Positions 1 through 8,199 of a stretch of DNA of 48,962 nucleotides are shown in pieces. Source of the DNA: Saprospiraceae bacterium. GTDB lineage: Bacteria; Bacteroidota; Bacteroidia; Chitinophagales; Saprospiraceae. The position numbers and the translations under genes are program-made. Under the pieces are notes generated by a model. It was not told the origin of the DNA. It ran no database searches and was given only the letters and a program-made list of their open reading frames with translations. Each line of letters opens with the position of its first letter. Position 1 is the stretch's first letter. The stretch covers positions 1-48,962 of the forward strand of contig JAHDHH010000032.1 of assembly GCA_020631405.1 (NCBI GenBank), written 5' to 3'.

Positions 1-1
1 C

Positions 2-865
2 GACATTACTACTGGTCAGACTCTCTGGCATGATAGAAATGTGGATAATGGTGCCACATTTGTTTATGGACTAGAAGATAGTTTCATAAAAGTATTTCGA
101 AATCCCAATGAATTTTCTTCGATTCGAGTGGGAAATGTTCAAAGTGGAGAGATGGAAGAAATCTATCGATTTGAAAGAGAAGATTCATTTGCAATGAATA
201 CCAATATACCGATATTGTTCACTGTTGATAATAAGCTATATGCTACATTCAACAAGATAAAAGCACTTTCGAACGAAGAAGGCTTTTTCCAAAATAGCTG
301 GGTGTATTTATTTAATGTTACTGAAAATAAACTAGTGTGGTCATCTGATTCCATTCCCAAAGAGTACCAACTAGATGTTACAGCTGGCTTAAGACCAATA
401 GTTTCAAATGATAAAATATTTGTTTGCAACCGGTCTATCTACGCCTATGATACCAATAGTGGAAGTTTGGAATGGTGGGACAATACTCATGCAAACACGT
501 TTAGTTGGTCAACTCATCTTACAGTAGCCGATAACAAAGTCTTCGGCAACAACGAAAACCAGTACATGGTAGCTCTAGACGTAGATACAGGAGAGGAACT
601 GTGGCGAACTACTACTGGCGGTACAGGTAGTCGCATAGAATACTATGATGGGAAGTGTTATATCACTGCCTTGTCTCTTTCTGGTACAAATGCATTTTTT
701 GTAATCGATGCAAACAATGGAGAAGTGCTAAACCAAATAGAAGCGCCATATCTTGCATATGGCGAAAACAACTGGTACTGGGATGATAAGATCACCGTTG
801 ATCAGGAGACAGGCCTCATCTACATGGCAGATCATAACAAACTTATCTGCGTAGAATTAGATTGA
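2..865 (+). CDS. PQQ-like beta-propeller repeat protein, 3' part (5' end outside window)
   Basis: The reading frame is open from base 2, so the gene starts left of the window; the GTG at 41 is just an internal valine codon. The first visible residues (DITTGQTLWHD) already form a propeller blade signature of the D..TG..LW kind. The same signature recurs as YDTNSGSLEWW, LDVDTGEELW and IDANNGEVLN, each about 50-70 residues apart, the pattern of PQQ-type (PF13360-like) eight-blade propellers. No quinoprotein dehydrogenase catalytic motifs or T9SS C-terminal sorting domain are visible; the protein ends directly after the last blade (DHNKLICVELD). It is probably a secreted or periplasmic scaffold/binding propeller; substrate unknown. 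The next gene starts almost 500 bases downstream, so it is the end of its unit. Confidence 0.8.
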   Translation, partial: DITTGQTLWHDRNVDNGATFVYGLEDSFIKVFRNPNEFSSIRVGNVQSGEMEEIYRFEREDSFAMNTNIPILFTVDNKLYATFNKIKALSNEEGFFQNSWVYLFNVTENKLVWSSDSIPKEYQLDVTAGLRPIVSNDKIFVCNRSIYAYDTNSGSLEWWDNTHANTFSWSTHLTVADNKVFGNNENQYMVALDVDTGEELWRTTTGGTGSRIEYYDGKCYITALSLSGTNAFFVIDANNGEVLNQIEAPYLAYGENNWYWDDKITVDQETGLIYMADHNKLICVELD

Positions 866-1338
866 TGCTCTATGAACGAAATAGACTTATGAAGTAAGTA
901 AGTTCTTAATTTAACATTACATCTCCTATTATCTATTGTCCTACAATGCACATCATCAATGATATTCCACTATATGATGAAAGAGGTAGAAGTATATGTG
1001 TAGTAGAAGAAGATGATACTATCAATATTAGTATAGGTTCTACATACAGTGACGTAGAGAGTTGCGCCAATAGTTATGCATTTTCGTTTGCTGAGGAGAA
1101 GTCTATCAGAATGGAGATGTAGAGAATACAAACATTGTGAAGCAGTAGCTCCCAGCCAAGAGATATGAGGCAGAGATTATAATCGTATTACTAACGTACA
1201 GTCATCAATGGAATATGGTTTCTCAATGGCCAACGTAAATGGACTTCCTCCCTCTACCTAACATAGAGCCAAAACTCCAAGTACTAATTACCAAAAAAGA
1301 ATAGTAAGTTTGCCCTTGCTTTCAAAAAAAAAAAAATA
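866..1338. other. 473-bp gap with a 58-codon orphan ORF and an A13 tract
   Basis: No recognisable gene. The only ORF of note is ATG 946 to TAG 1120-1122 (58 codons; contains GSTYSDVESC), in a frame open from just after a TAA at 907-909. It resembles nothing I know and may be the wreck of a larger gene or chance. The rest has many stops in all frames. The end of the gap carries a TAnnTTTG box and 13 consecutive adenines (1324-1336) ending two bases before the ATG of the TonB receptor. No cobalamin riboswitch signature was seen, although the receptor is of the BtuB-like class. Confidence 0.5.
1305..1312 (+). promoter_or_regulatory. Putative Bacteroidota -7 element for the TonB receptor
   Basis: TAAGTTTG matches the TAnnTTTG -7 consensus of the Bacteroidota housekeeping sigma factor and lies 26 bases before the ATG, predicting a very short leader that is mostly the A13 tract. 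No clear TTG -33 element sits upstream, so this is a weak call. Confidence 0.4.
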
Positions 1339-3279
1339 ATGAGGGGCATAATTACAATTCTAACTTGCTTTGTTTGTGTACACTTGGTAGCTCAGGTGCA
1401 ATTTTCTGCAGATACTATCACCTTGCAGACGACTCAGATACCACAGAAACTATCAGAAACAGGGAGAAGTATCTCTATCATAACTAGTGAAGAGATAGCT
1501 AGTCTCAGTGCTACATCTATTGATGAGGTCCTCCAGACAGTGGTCGGTGTAGAGATTCAATCAAGAGGTGGATTCGGTGTACAAGGGGATATTCAGATGA
1601 GAGGGTCTACGTTTACGCAGGTCTTGATACTGATCGATGGTATGAAAATGAATGATCCACTCACAGGACATTTCAATAGCTACATACCTGTGACAATGTC
1701 TGAGATTGAGAGAATAGAGGTGCTCAGAGGTGCTGCAAGTGCCATGTACGGTGCAGATGCTGTAGGAGGTGTCATCAATATCATCACAAAGACCTTTGCC
1801 CAGAGTGCTAGTGATGCAACTCATGCAGAGATCAACTATGGCGAACACAATCTAGTGGCGGGCCAGATTGGAGCATTTCGCAACCGAGGCAAGCTCAGAC
1901 TAAGTGGCGGTATACAAGTGACTCAATCTGATGGAGAGTTCATCAATGAAGTAGTCATTGATACCAATACGACTCTAGAGGCTTATTACAATTTCTTTGA
2001 CATAAATACGGTAGGAGCATCCGCTAGTTATGGTCTGATGGACCAAGTCAGGCTGAGTGTACAGACGTCATTTGACCATAGAGATGTAGGAGCTAGGTAT
2101 TGGTATACAGCAAGTGCCTTTGACAAGTCGGTGGAGACTATAGCCAATTGGTGGAACAGAGTACAGGTAGCAATAGTCTCGGATAAGAGTTCAACAGATA
2201 TTAACTTAGCACATAAGCAGAATACTGACGAATTTGTCTTCAGTCCAGACTTTCCATCGACTAACAATCATGTCTCTCAATATACCAACCTTACAGTAAA
2301 TCACCTCAGACCTATCAGTGACCACCTGACTCTCAAGGGAGGAATCCAAGTAGATAGGAGAGCTATTGAAAGCAATGATAGAGGTGACCACAATGACATG
2401 CACTACGGCGGATATGCCATGGGTGCCTACCAACAGAACCAATGGAATGTGATAGCTAGTCTAAGAGGAGACTATGATGACAATTACCAGTTTGAGTTTT
2501 CGCCAAGTGTCAATGTATCCTATGTCATGCCTCAACTAGTATTGAGGGGATCTGTAGGAAAGAGTATCAGGGCAGCAGACTATACAGAGAGATTTGTATC
2601 GAATAATTTGACAAACTTGTCACCTGGAAGGAATCTGGGCAATCCAGACTTACTAGCTGAGAGAAGTTGGTCCCAAGAGATAGGTGTTGACTATACGCCG
2701 ATTGAGCCATGGAGGTTGAGTGTGACAGGGTTTTCGAGACAGTCAAGCAACCTGATAGACTTCGTCAGTGCCAATGAAGGAGAGATAGGGAGTGTGAGTG
2801 AGATTGGTAGTCTCCAAGCAGGAGCAGATTACTTTTTTGCACAGAATATCTTTGATGTAGTCACATCAGGAGTGGAGGTAGAGTCTAACTACACTAGGAC
2901 TTTAGGAGACAATATGACTTTCAGCTGGACTTTAGGCTATACCCTGATGAATACTACCAATGAAGAGGATATCATTTCAGTCTATATTTCTAGCCATGCT
3001 AAACACCTAGTAGCCAATCGAGTAGTACTCCGAGGTAAGAATCTGAGTATCGGAGTGAATAGCCTTTATAAGCAAAGGGAAGCAAGGGTAGCTAGCAGTA
3101 TCAATAGCGAACTCGAAGAATCTTACTGGCTATGGAATACAAGGATAGGTTATGACCTAACTGATGGCGCAGGGATCCACCTTGATGTGAGAAATGTCTT
3201 TGACAAAGCCTATCAGAATATACTGGGAGCACAGATGCCAGGAAGGTGGTTGATGGGTGGAGTGCATTGGGGTTTTTAA
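1339..3279 (+). CDS. TonB-dependent outer-membrane receptor (BtuB-like class)
   Basis: 646 residues, close to the 600-700 usual for small siderophore/cobalamin-type receptors and much shorter than SusC proteins. A signal peptide (about residues 1-19, cleaved after LVAQ) is followed by a plug domain at about 35-155 with the classic features: IPQKLSETGRSISIIT, the core VLQTVVGVEIQ, MRGSTFTQVLILIDGMKMND and ERIEVLRGAASAMYGADAVGGVINIITK. The remainder is the 22-strand barrel, ending in NVFDKAY and a C-terminal aromatic F (GVHWGF) as needed for BAM insertion. No carboxypeptidase-like N-terminal domain and no SusD partner are present, so it is not a glycan utilisation receptor. Ligand (metal chelate, vitamin or other) cannot be told from sequence. 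It appears monocistronic. Confidence 0.9.
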   Translation: MRGIITILTCFVCVHLVAQVQFSADTITLQTTQIPQKLSETGRSISIITSEEIASLSATSIDEVLQTVVGVEIQSRGGFGVQGDIQMRGSTFTQVLILIDGMKMNDPLTGHFNSYIPVTMSEIERIEVLRGAASAMYGADAVGGVINIITKTFAQSASDATHAEINYGEHNLVAGQIGAFRNRGKLRLSGGIQVTQSDGEFINEVVIDTNTTLEAYYNFFDINTVGASASYGLMDQVRLSVQTSFDHRDVGARYWYTASAFDKSVETIANWWNRVQVAIVSDKSSTDINLAHKQNTDEFVFSPDFPSTNNHVSQYTNLTVNHLRPISDHLTLKGGIQVDRRAIESNDRGDHNDMHYGGYAMGAYQQNQWNVIASLRGDYDDNYQFEFSPSVNVSYVMPQLVLRGSVGKSIRAADYTERFVSNNLTNLSPGRNLGNPDLLAERSWSQEIGVDYTPIEPWRLSVTGFSRQSSNLIDFVSANEGEIGSVSEIGSLQAGADYFFAQNIFDVVTSGVEVESNYTRTLGDNMTFSWTLGYTLMNTTNEEDIISVYISSHAKHLVANRVVLRGKNLSIGVNSLYKQREARVASSINSELEESYWLWNTRIGYDLTDGAGIHLDVRNVFDKAYQNILGAQMPGRWLMGGVHWGF

Positions 3280-3300
3280 TCATTTACTTATAGCTCTCAA

Positions 3301-3319
3301 ATTTGTTTTGGCAACAAAT
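3301..3319. repeat. 7-bp inverted repeat between TonB receptor and higB remnant
   Basis: ATTTGTT and AACAAAT are perfect inverted copies separated by TTGGC. The hairpin begins 22 bases after the receptor stop codon and could be a weak terminator, but no T-run follows, so an operator for the downstream HigBA-type unit is equally possible. Confidence 0.35.
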
Positions 3320-3375
3320 AAATTACCATAAATAGAATTTTATTCCCAATATTTGCGTTTTATTTCTCGCTTGTT

Positions 3376-3677
3376 ATGAGAGTAGTTACACCTAAAAGAT
3401 TATCTGAATTTTCAAGAAAACAACCAATGGCTAAGATTCCATTGCTCCATTGGTATGAGATAGTAAGGCAAGCTAATTGGAAGAGTCTTAATGATATTAA
3501 ACAAGATTTTAATTCAGTCGACTATGTTGGAAACAATAGATATGTGTTAATATAAAAGGAAATGATTTTAGAATTATAGTAATTATCATTTTCGTTTCTC
3601 AAAAAGTATACATTCGATTTATAGGTACCCATAAGGAATACGGCAACATTAATGCATCACAAATTAAACTTATCTAG
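3376..3677 (+). pseudogene. HigB-type mRNA interferase toxin, frameshifted
   Basis: ATG 3376 opens 59 codons that match the HigB family N-terminus: KRLSEF, then HWYEIVRQANWKSLNDIK and VGNNRYVLI, followed by an in-frame TAA at 3553-3555. Re-reading from 3549 in the -1 frame continues the family exactly: NIKGNDFRIIV, KVYIRFIGTHKEY, ending at TAG 3675-3677. Joined by a -1 shift after the TTA codon, the product would be about 100 residues, the normal HigB length, with no residue missing at the join. The junction has no canonical X-XXY-YYZ slippery heptamer, so a one-base deletion or a sequencing error is more likely than programmed frameshifting. HigB toxins cut mRNA on the ribosome. The stop lies two bases before the antitoxin ATG, the normal toxin-first operon order. 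Confidence 0.8.
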
Positions 3678-3679
3678 TC

Positions 3680-4039
3680 ATGACGAAACAAGAGTATAAT
3701 CAAAAAACTGCAAGATTAGAAGAGCTACTTCAAGAATTGACTATAAAGGGTAAATTGAAAGACCTGCTACAATTAGAGCTTGATCAAATATCAGAAGAGA
3801 TTGCAAATTATGAAGAAGCTATGTTCCCCTTTGAGCCAACAAGCCTTAAAGAAATGATAGAACTTAGGATGTACCAAAGAAAACTAAAGCAAAAGGATGT
3901 AGCAAAAATTCTTGGGACAACACCTTCAAGGATTAGTGAGTTGTTGAGTGGAAAGAGAGGCTTGACATTGGATCTAGCTAAAGGTCTTTATAACAAACTC
4001 AACATTGATCCTCGCCTACTCCTCTCAGAGACTATTTAA
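3680..4039 (+). CDS. HigA-type antitoxin, XRE-family helix-turn-helix
   Basis: 119 residues. Residues 1-45 are a charged helical segment; about 55-113 form an XRE/HigA helix-turn-helix (LKQKDVAKILGTTPSRISELLSGKRGLTLDLAKGL), matching the standard HTH_3 pattern. It begins two bases after the HigB-type reading frame, as in functional higBA pairs, so it is expected to neutralise the toxin and repress the operon by binding near 3300-3375. The antitoxin is intact while the toxin is frameshifted, a common end state of decaying toxin-antitoxin modules, where the antitoxin may persist as a plain regulator or as an anti-addiction factor. Family assignment is firm; the cellular role is inference. Confidence 0.8.
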   Translation: MTKQEYNQKTARLEELLQELTIKGKLKDLLQLELDQISEEIANYEEAMFPFEPTSLKEMIELRMYQRKLKQKDVAKILGTTPSRISELLSGKRGLTLDLAKGLYNKLNIDPRLLLSETI

Positions 4040-4043
4040 ATCA

Positions 4044-4556
4044 TCAACCTTTCGCTAAGAACTCACTCAACTCCTTAAAACTAGGATTCACCATTAGCAC
4101 ATTCCCATTAGTGTCGAGGAGGTACTTAGTAGGTATCTCTCTGACCTTGTAGAGCTGGGCTATCTCAGACTTGAATCGATCCTTCTGTACAATGTGATAT
4201 TTCCAAGCTAATTGATCCGCGAGTATTGCCTTCTTCCAGGATTCTTCACTAGTCTCGATGGCCACACTGACTATGTCAAAGCCACTTGCATTCTTAAACG
4301 TAGCATTGCCGAAGTCCTTGTAAAGCTTGACCAGGGCAGGGCTCTCCATCCTACAAGGACCACACCACGATCCCCAGAAGTCAAGCAATACATACTTGCC
4401 TTGCATCTCTGATAACTTAAAAGGTGTGCCATCAATTAGCTCAGTCTGAAAATCTGCTACAGCCTCTCCATCAGTGTACTTTGGTGCTTTATAAATATAG
4501 GTGTAGGCTAGGTAGCCAAGGACCGTGATTACTAACAGAAGAGTTGATGCTTTCAT
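4044..4556 (-). CDS. TlpA-like membrane-anchored thioredoxin-fold protein
   Basis: 170 residues from the ATG at 4556, chosen because it places a typical hydrophobic anchor (residues 4-21) at the N-terminus; a longer frame to 4604 adds 16 residues without signal character. A TlpA/AhpC-TSA domain follows: FKLSEMQGKYVLLDFWGSWCGPCRMESPAL, with the redox pair Cys65-Gly-Pro-Cys68, and the cis-Pro loop VREIPTKYLLD. These proteins act in the periplasm as thiol reductants, for example in cytochrome c maturation or repair of exported proteins. It is convergent with the antitoxin gene (4-base gap) and transcribed alone. Confidence 0.85.
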   Translation of the reverse strand: MKASTLLLVITVLGYLAYTYIYKAPKYTDGEAVADFQTELIDGTPFKLSEMQGKYVLLDFWGSWCGPCRMESPALVKLYKDFGNATFKNASGFDIVSVAIETSEESWKKAILADQLAWKYHIVQKDRFKSEIAQLYKVREIPTKYLLDTNGNVLMVNPSFKELSEFLAKG

Positions 4557-4818
4557 AGAATTATAACAAGGTTGGCGTGAAAAAGATTGTGTTATTCTAA
4601 GCAAGTGTCGGCTCTTGACCTAATGAAGATCAAATTATGGGCTTGGCCAAGAGTCCATTCCTTTTCTTAAATCTGTGGTTTTAACTCTATCATTGGCATT
4701 TTGTACTATTGTACAACTGTTTTCTACCTAACCAAGCTTCAAAACATTTACTTAAGCTATTGTCAAATATTCAATCTGTTCAATCCACAAAAAACAAATA
4801 AAGCAAATAACTTATATG

Positions 4819-4826
4819 TATCTTTG
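4819..4826 (+). promoter_or_regulatory. Putative -7 element for ruvB
   Basis: TATCTTTG fits TAnnTTTG and ends 20 bases before the ruvB ATG. The upstream gap (4557-4846) is AT-rich and otherwise shows only an imperfect inverted repeat (CTCTTG at about 4612, CAAGAG at about 4645). Confidence 0.45.
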
Positions 4827-4846
4827 TTACTCAGCAAACATTCGGG

Positions 4847-5878
4847 ATGCAAAACCCAAACCTAGACCCTACGGACTTTAATTACAATTCAGAGGAAAAG
4901 ACTATTGACAAGGCTTTGAGGCCACTCAGTCTGAGTGATTTTAAAGGCCAGCCAAAAATAGTGGATAACCTCAGCATCTTCATCCAAGCAGCAAAGCTCA
5001 GAGGTGAGGCACTAGACCATGTCATCCTCCATGGTCCTCCTGGACTTGGAAAGACAACTCTGAGCCACATAGTAGCTAATGAACTTGGCTCAGAAATGAA
5101 GATGACTAGTGGTCCAGTATTAGAAAAACCTGGTGATCTCGCTGGTCTCCTGACTAATCTTGAAGATGGGGATGTCCTCTTTATAGATGAGATACATAGA
5201 CTTAATAGTGTCGTAGAGGAGTATCTCTACTCTGCCATGGAAGACTACCGTATTGACATTATGATAGATAGTGGTCCGAGTGCTAGGAGTATCCAGATAG
5301 AGATTAATCCATTTACCTTGGTAGGTGCTACGACTAGGATGGGTTTGCTGACTAGCCCACTGAGAGCAAGGTTTGGTATTCAGTGTCACCTTGACTACTA
5401 TGATGTCAAAACACTCATCAATATCATCAAGCGAAGTGCATCAATCATGCAAGTCGAAATAGACAATGATGGGGCAGCCGAGATAGCTTCTAGAAGTAGA
5501 GGTACGCCTAGGATAGCCAATGCCTTACTTAGGCGGGTAAGAGACTTTGCACAGATTAAAGGCAATGGGGCAATAGATGTCAAAATAGCTCAGATAGCTC
5601 TCCAAGCCCTCAATGTAGACGAAGGAGGCTTAGACGAAATGGACAATAAAATATTAACTACCATAATTCAGAAGTTCAAAGGTGGGCCTGTAGGACTGAC
5701 TACTATTGCCACAGCTGTAGGAGAAGAAGCCGGTACTATAGAAGAAGTCTATGAGCCATTCCTCATCATGGAGGGTTATATCCAGAGGACACAGAGAGGA
5801 AGAGAAGCAACGATGAAGGCGTACCACCATATCGGAGCACCACCACCAGCGCCAGACATTCCTAATTTATTTGGCTAA
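4847..5878 (+). CDS. ruvB: Holliday junction branch migration DNA helicase RuvB
   Basis: 343 residues, the family's normal length. RuvB is the hexameric AAA+ motor that, with RuvA, drives branch migration of Holliday junctions during recombinational repair. Visible landmarks are the N-terminal [12 protein letters not shown], Walker [10 protein letters not shown] at 63-71, Walker [12 protein letters not shown] with Asp114-Glu115, the sensor-1 region [20 protein letters not shown], arginine-rich sensor 2 ([19 protein letters not shown]) and the C-terminal winged helix ([33 protein letters not shown]). RuvA and RuvC are not in the window. Its stop codon overlaps that of the convergent DUF3467 gene. 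Confidence 0.97.
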   Translation: MQNPNLDPTDFNYNSEEKTIDKALRPLSLSDFKGQPKIVDNLSIFIQAAKLRGEALDHVILHGPPGLGKTTLSHIVANELGSEMKMTSGPVLEKPGDLAGLLTNLEDGDVLFIDEIHRLNSVVEEYLYSAMEDYRIDIMIDSGPSARSIQIEINPFTLVGATTRMGLLTSPLRARFGIQCHLDYYDVKTLINIIKRSASIMQVEIDNDGAAEIASRSRGTPRIANALLRRVRDFAQIKGNGAIDVKIAQIALQALNVDEGGLDEMDNKILTTIIQKFKGGPVGLTTIATAVGEEAGTIEEVYEPFLIMEGYIQRTQRGREATMKAYHHIGAPPPAPDIPNLFG

Positions 5879-6186
5879 GCCTGTGCCGTAGGCGTAAAGT
5901 TCATCGAAGGGAATGGGTTACCGTCATCTGCCTTCACAGTTCCATGTTGCTTTTCGTACTTTACGACATTGTCATTGAGAGCCTTTAGTAGTCTCTTTGC
6001 ATGTGATGGAGTGAGGATGATTCTTGACTTAACCTTTGCTTTGGGCACATTAGGCACCATTCTGATAAAGTCTAGAACGAACTCTGAATGAGAGTGAGCT
6101 ATGATGGCCATATTAGAATAAATACCTTCTGCTACTTCTTCTGGTAATTCTATGTTTACCTGATTTTTCTTTTTCTCTTCTGCCAT
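5875..6186 (-). CDS. DUF3467 family protein
   Basis: 103 residues matching the small DUF3467 family widespread in Bacteroidota: an N-terminal basic stretch ([17 protein letters not shown]), [51 protein letters not shown] and a variable tail. The family's function is unknown; the fold is thought to be small alpha/beta. No signal peptide, so cytoplasmic. It is tail-to-tail with ruvB, sharing the bases CTAA (5875-5878) so that each stop codon reads through the other's. It has its own -7-like box upstream and is separated from porQ by 62 bases. Confidence 0.85.
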   Translation of the reverse strand: MAEEKKKNQVNIELPEEVAEGIYSNMAIIAHSHSEFVLDFIRMVPNVPKAKVKSRIILTPSHAKRLLKALNDNVVKYEKQHGTVKADDGNPFPSMNFTPTAQA

Positions 6187-6212
6187 TATCTGGTGTTTTT
6201 ATTTGAATTGAA

Positions 6213-6237
6213 CGTACTTGTCACTTACAAAAGTACG
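6213..6237. repeat. 7-bp inverted repeat overlapping the DUF3467 promoter
   Basis: CGTACTT (6213-6219) and AAGTACG (6231-6237) are perfect inverted copies 11 bases apart; the right arm overlaps the minus-strand -7-like box at 6228-6235. Position suggests an operator for DUF3467 or a weak hairpin terminating porQ transcripts; there is no T-run on either side. Confidence 0.35.
6228..6235 (-). promoter_or_regulatory. Putative -7 element for the DUF3467 gene
   Basis: On the minus strand the bases read TACTTTTG, a match to TAnnTTTG, 42 bases before the ATG. No -33 TTG was found at the expected distance. Confidence 0.4.
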
Positions 6238-6248
6238 ATAAGTAGCGA

Positions 6249-7301
6249 CTATACTTTGCTATTATTAAATGGATTGAATCGAAGACTCAATTGATTAGTC
6301 GCAGATCCTTGATGATGGTAGTAGCCTACACCATAGTCTAGCTTGAATCGCTTAATATTAATTCCAAAACCTAAAGAAAAGCCCGTCAAACTTCTAAAGG
6401 TCAAGACAGATAGTTCTTGGTTTCGCATGTGATTATATCCAAACCTCATTCTAAACTGCTCTCTCTGACCAAGTAAGAATTCACCACTAAAAATCAGGTG
6501 TCTAAATAGGTTGTCTATTCTCACTACCCATGGCTTCTCGTCGATGACTGTTCCAAGGATGTCCGTAGTCACATCTGCTGGGTCTTTGTAGCGGATATTC
6601 CATTGCTGTAGATTATGCAGCGTTACACTGAATCTAAAAGGAAGGTGCTTAAGTCTCTTCGAAATTCCAAATTGTATATCATTTCTCAGTTCTTCCTTGG
6701 TATCTGTAAAATGCTTGAGGATGATGCCTTTGTTTCTGATCACACCACCGATGGCAAAAGTATTGTCTTCATTAGAATAGAGTAGGCCTACATCTATACC
6801 TAGGGCATGAGAGCCATAAGATGCGTAGCTTGCTGACATCCATCGAGTGTTAAGACCTAAGCTAATACGCTTAGCTAGGCGCTTGCTTGCGCCAAATGTC
6901 ACTGCAACTTCTGATCCATTGAATGTTCCATTGACATTGCCAATATTGTCAGTTAAATCAAACTCTCCATAGGTAATATATTGGATACCTCCATGGACGC
7001 TAATACCTAGACTATCTAGGTGTCGACCGTAGGAAGCAGACCCATGAGCAATACCAGCTAGTAAAAAAGCATGGCTAAGTGCTATCTCTCCTTCATTAGT
7101 GGGATTGAGTAGGGCAGGATTGATTAGACCCAAGGCTACATCACTATCTGCCACTGTAATAGCAGTACCTCCCAACCCTGTAAGTCTTGCAGATACTGGA
7201 CTGAGTACAAAGTCAAATGTCTTAGGTGTGCCAAGTATCTGGGCCTTGACAATACCAGATAAGATACAAAGCAGGCAGAGTGTAAGTGACTTTCTGAGCA
7301 T
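6249..7301 (-). CDS. porQ: Type IX secretion system protein PorQ
   Basis: 350 residues with a signal peptide (1-20, cleaved after VKA). PorQ is an outer-membrane beta-barrel of the PorV/FadL-related group; in Porphyromonas it acts with PorZ and PorU in attaching T9SS cargo to the cell surface. The recognisable family start is FDFVLSPVSARLTGLGGTAITVADSDVALGLINPALLN, the Bacteroidota PorV/PorQ-type motif, followed by repeated amphipathic strands and a C-terminal strand NQLSLRFNPF. Its ATG shares one base with the stop of the upstream MORN-repeat lipoprotein (TAATG), so the two are translationally coupled. Presence of porQ implies that the organism has a type IX system elsewhere; no other por/spr/gld gene is in the window. 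Confidence 0.85.
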   Translation of the reverse strand: MLRKSLTLCLLCILSGIVKAQILGTPKTFDFVLSPVSARLTGLGGTAITVADSDVALGLINPALLNPTNEGEIALSHAFLLAGIAHGSASYGRHLDSLGISVHGGIQYITYGEFDLTDNIGNVNGTFNGSEVAVTFGASKRLAKRISLGLNTRWMSASYASYGSHALGIDVGLLYSNEDNTFAIGGVIRNKGIILKHFTDTKEELRNDIQFGISKRLKHLPFRFSVTLHNLQQWNIRYKDPADVTTDILGTVIDEKPWVVRIDNLFRHLIFSGEFLLGQREQFRMRFGYNHMRNQELSVLTFRSLTGFSLGFGINIKRFKLDYGVGYYHHQGSATNQLSLRFNPFNNSKV

Positions 7302-7927
7302 TAGTTAAAGATGTTTTTTGGTTCGATATCGCCTAGTTCCTTGGTCCAAATGGTTTGGCATATTGACATACTGTCACATAGCATCTTCTTAATGAGGATG
7401 CCTTCTTGGTTGTATTGTTTGAGTAGACCGACTTCATTTTCGCCATTCATGTAGGTGCCTTCCCATTGGACTTTACCATTTTCGTAATACTCTTTGAATG
7501 GTCCATGCTCCTTATTCCCTTCCATTATAACCTCTTCCATCACTAACCCACTATCATAATATCTAGTCAGTAGGCCTTCCATTACACCATTGTTATATTT
7601 CGCCTTAATTTCTGGTTTTCCATTGCTATAGTAGACTAGGTAGTCACCATGGATGATATCATCAATGTATAATTCTTCTATCTCTGGATTACCATTATTA
7701 TGGTAGATCGTTCTCAATCCATTGAGCTTCCCTGCTTTGTAATTTGCTAACTCCTCTAGGCTGCCATCAGCAAAGAAGCGCTTGTACTCACCATCTTTTT
7801 GTCCTGCTTTGTTGACAGAGTATTCTTCTACCTTAATACCATCAGCATTTTTGATAGTCTCAATCTTGGGGGTACTACAAGAGACTAGGCATACTAACAT
7901 TAGGAATGTAGAACATCGATATAACAT
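7301..7927 (-). CDS. MORN-repeat (YwqK-type) lipoprotein
   Basis: 208 residues from the ATG at 7927, which starts a lipoprotein signal MLYRCSTFLMLVCLVSC with a lipobox at LVSC; the longer frame to 7960 adds 11 residues before it. The mature part holds six to seven repeats of about 22 residues of the type YYxNGKxxxEGxYxNGxxxGxxxxY (for example KAGKLNGLRTIYHNNGNPE, EHGPFKEYYENGKVQWEGTY). Databases label this family 'toxin-antitoxin system YwqK family antitoxin', but the label is weakly founded; here no toxin partner exists. It is coupled to porQ, so a cell-envelope role tied to surface protein export is a reasonable guess. Confidence 0.8.
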   Translation of the reverse strand: MLYRCSTFLMLVCLVSCSTPKIETIKNADGIKVEEYSVNKAGQKDGEYKRFFADGSLEELANYKAGKLNGLRTIYHNNGNPEIEELYIDDIIHGDYLVYYSNGKPEIKAKYNNGVMEGLLTRYYDSGLVMEEVIMEGNKEHGPFKEYYENGKVQWEGTYMNGENEVGLLKQYNQEGILIKKMLCDSMSICQTIWTKELGDIEPKNIFN

Positions 7928-8149
7928 ACTGGTATCTTGACTTATCACAACCAAACGCAAAAAACTAGGTCAGGTATATGGACGAGCTTAAGAATTTGAT
8001 AAGATGTCGGTATTCTGTCAAAGAGAAAATTAATTGAACTTCATCGAATCACAAGTGTTTGTAATATACTAAATGACTGCTTGGTAAGCTATTTTCCAAA
8101 TATAATTTTGCAAAACGAAGTAGTCTTAGAGATTTTATGAGACTCACTG

Positions 8150-8178
8150 TTGTTATACTTTTAAAATGTACATATTTG
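8150..8178 (+). promoter_or_regulatory. Putative promoter for pckA
   Basis: TTG at 8150-8152 and CATATTTG at 8171-8178 (one mismatch to TAnnTTTG) are 18 bases apart, the spacing expected of Bacteroidota -33/-7 promoters. The -7 box ends 21 bases before the chosen ATG at 8200, which argues against the longer reading frame from 8137. Confidence 0.55.
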
Positions 8179-8199
8179 CAATCCTTAAAAATCACACCT

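Noticed and set aside
866-1338. Cobalamin or other riboswitch upstream of the TonB receptor
   Set aside because: No B12-box-like or multi-helix conserved core is visible; the gap has no convincing pairing.
3540-3560. Programmed -1 frameshift signal in higB
   Set aside because: No slippery heptamer or downstream stem-loop is apparent; a mutation or sequencing error is simpler.
8137-8199. N-terminal extension of pckA from ATG 8137
   Set aside because: It precedes the predicted -7 box and adds residues foreign to the family; ATG 8200 gives the normal length.
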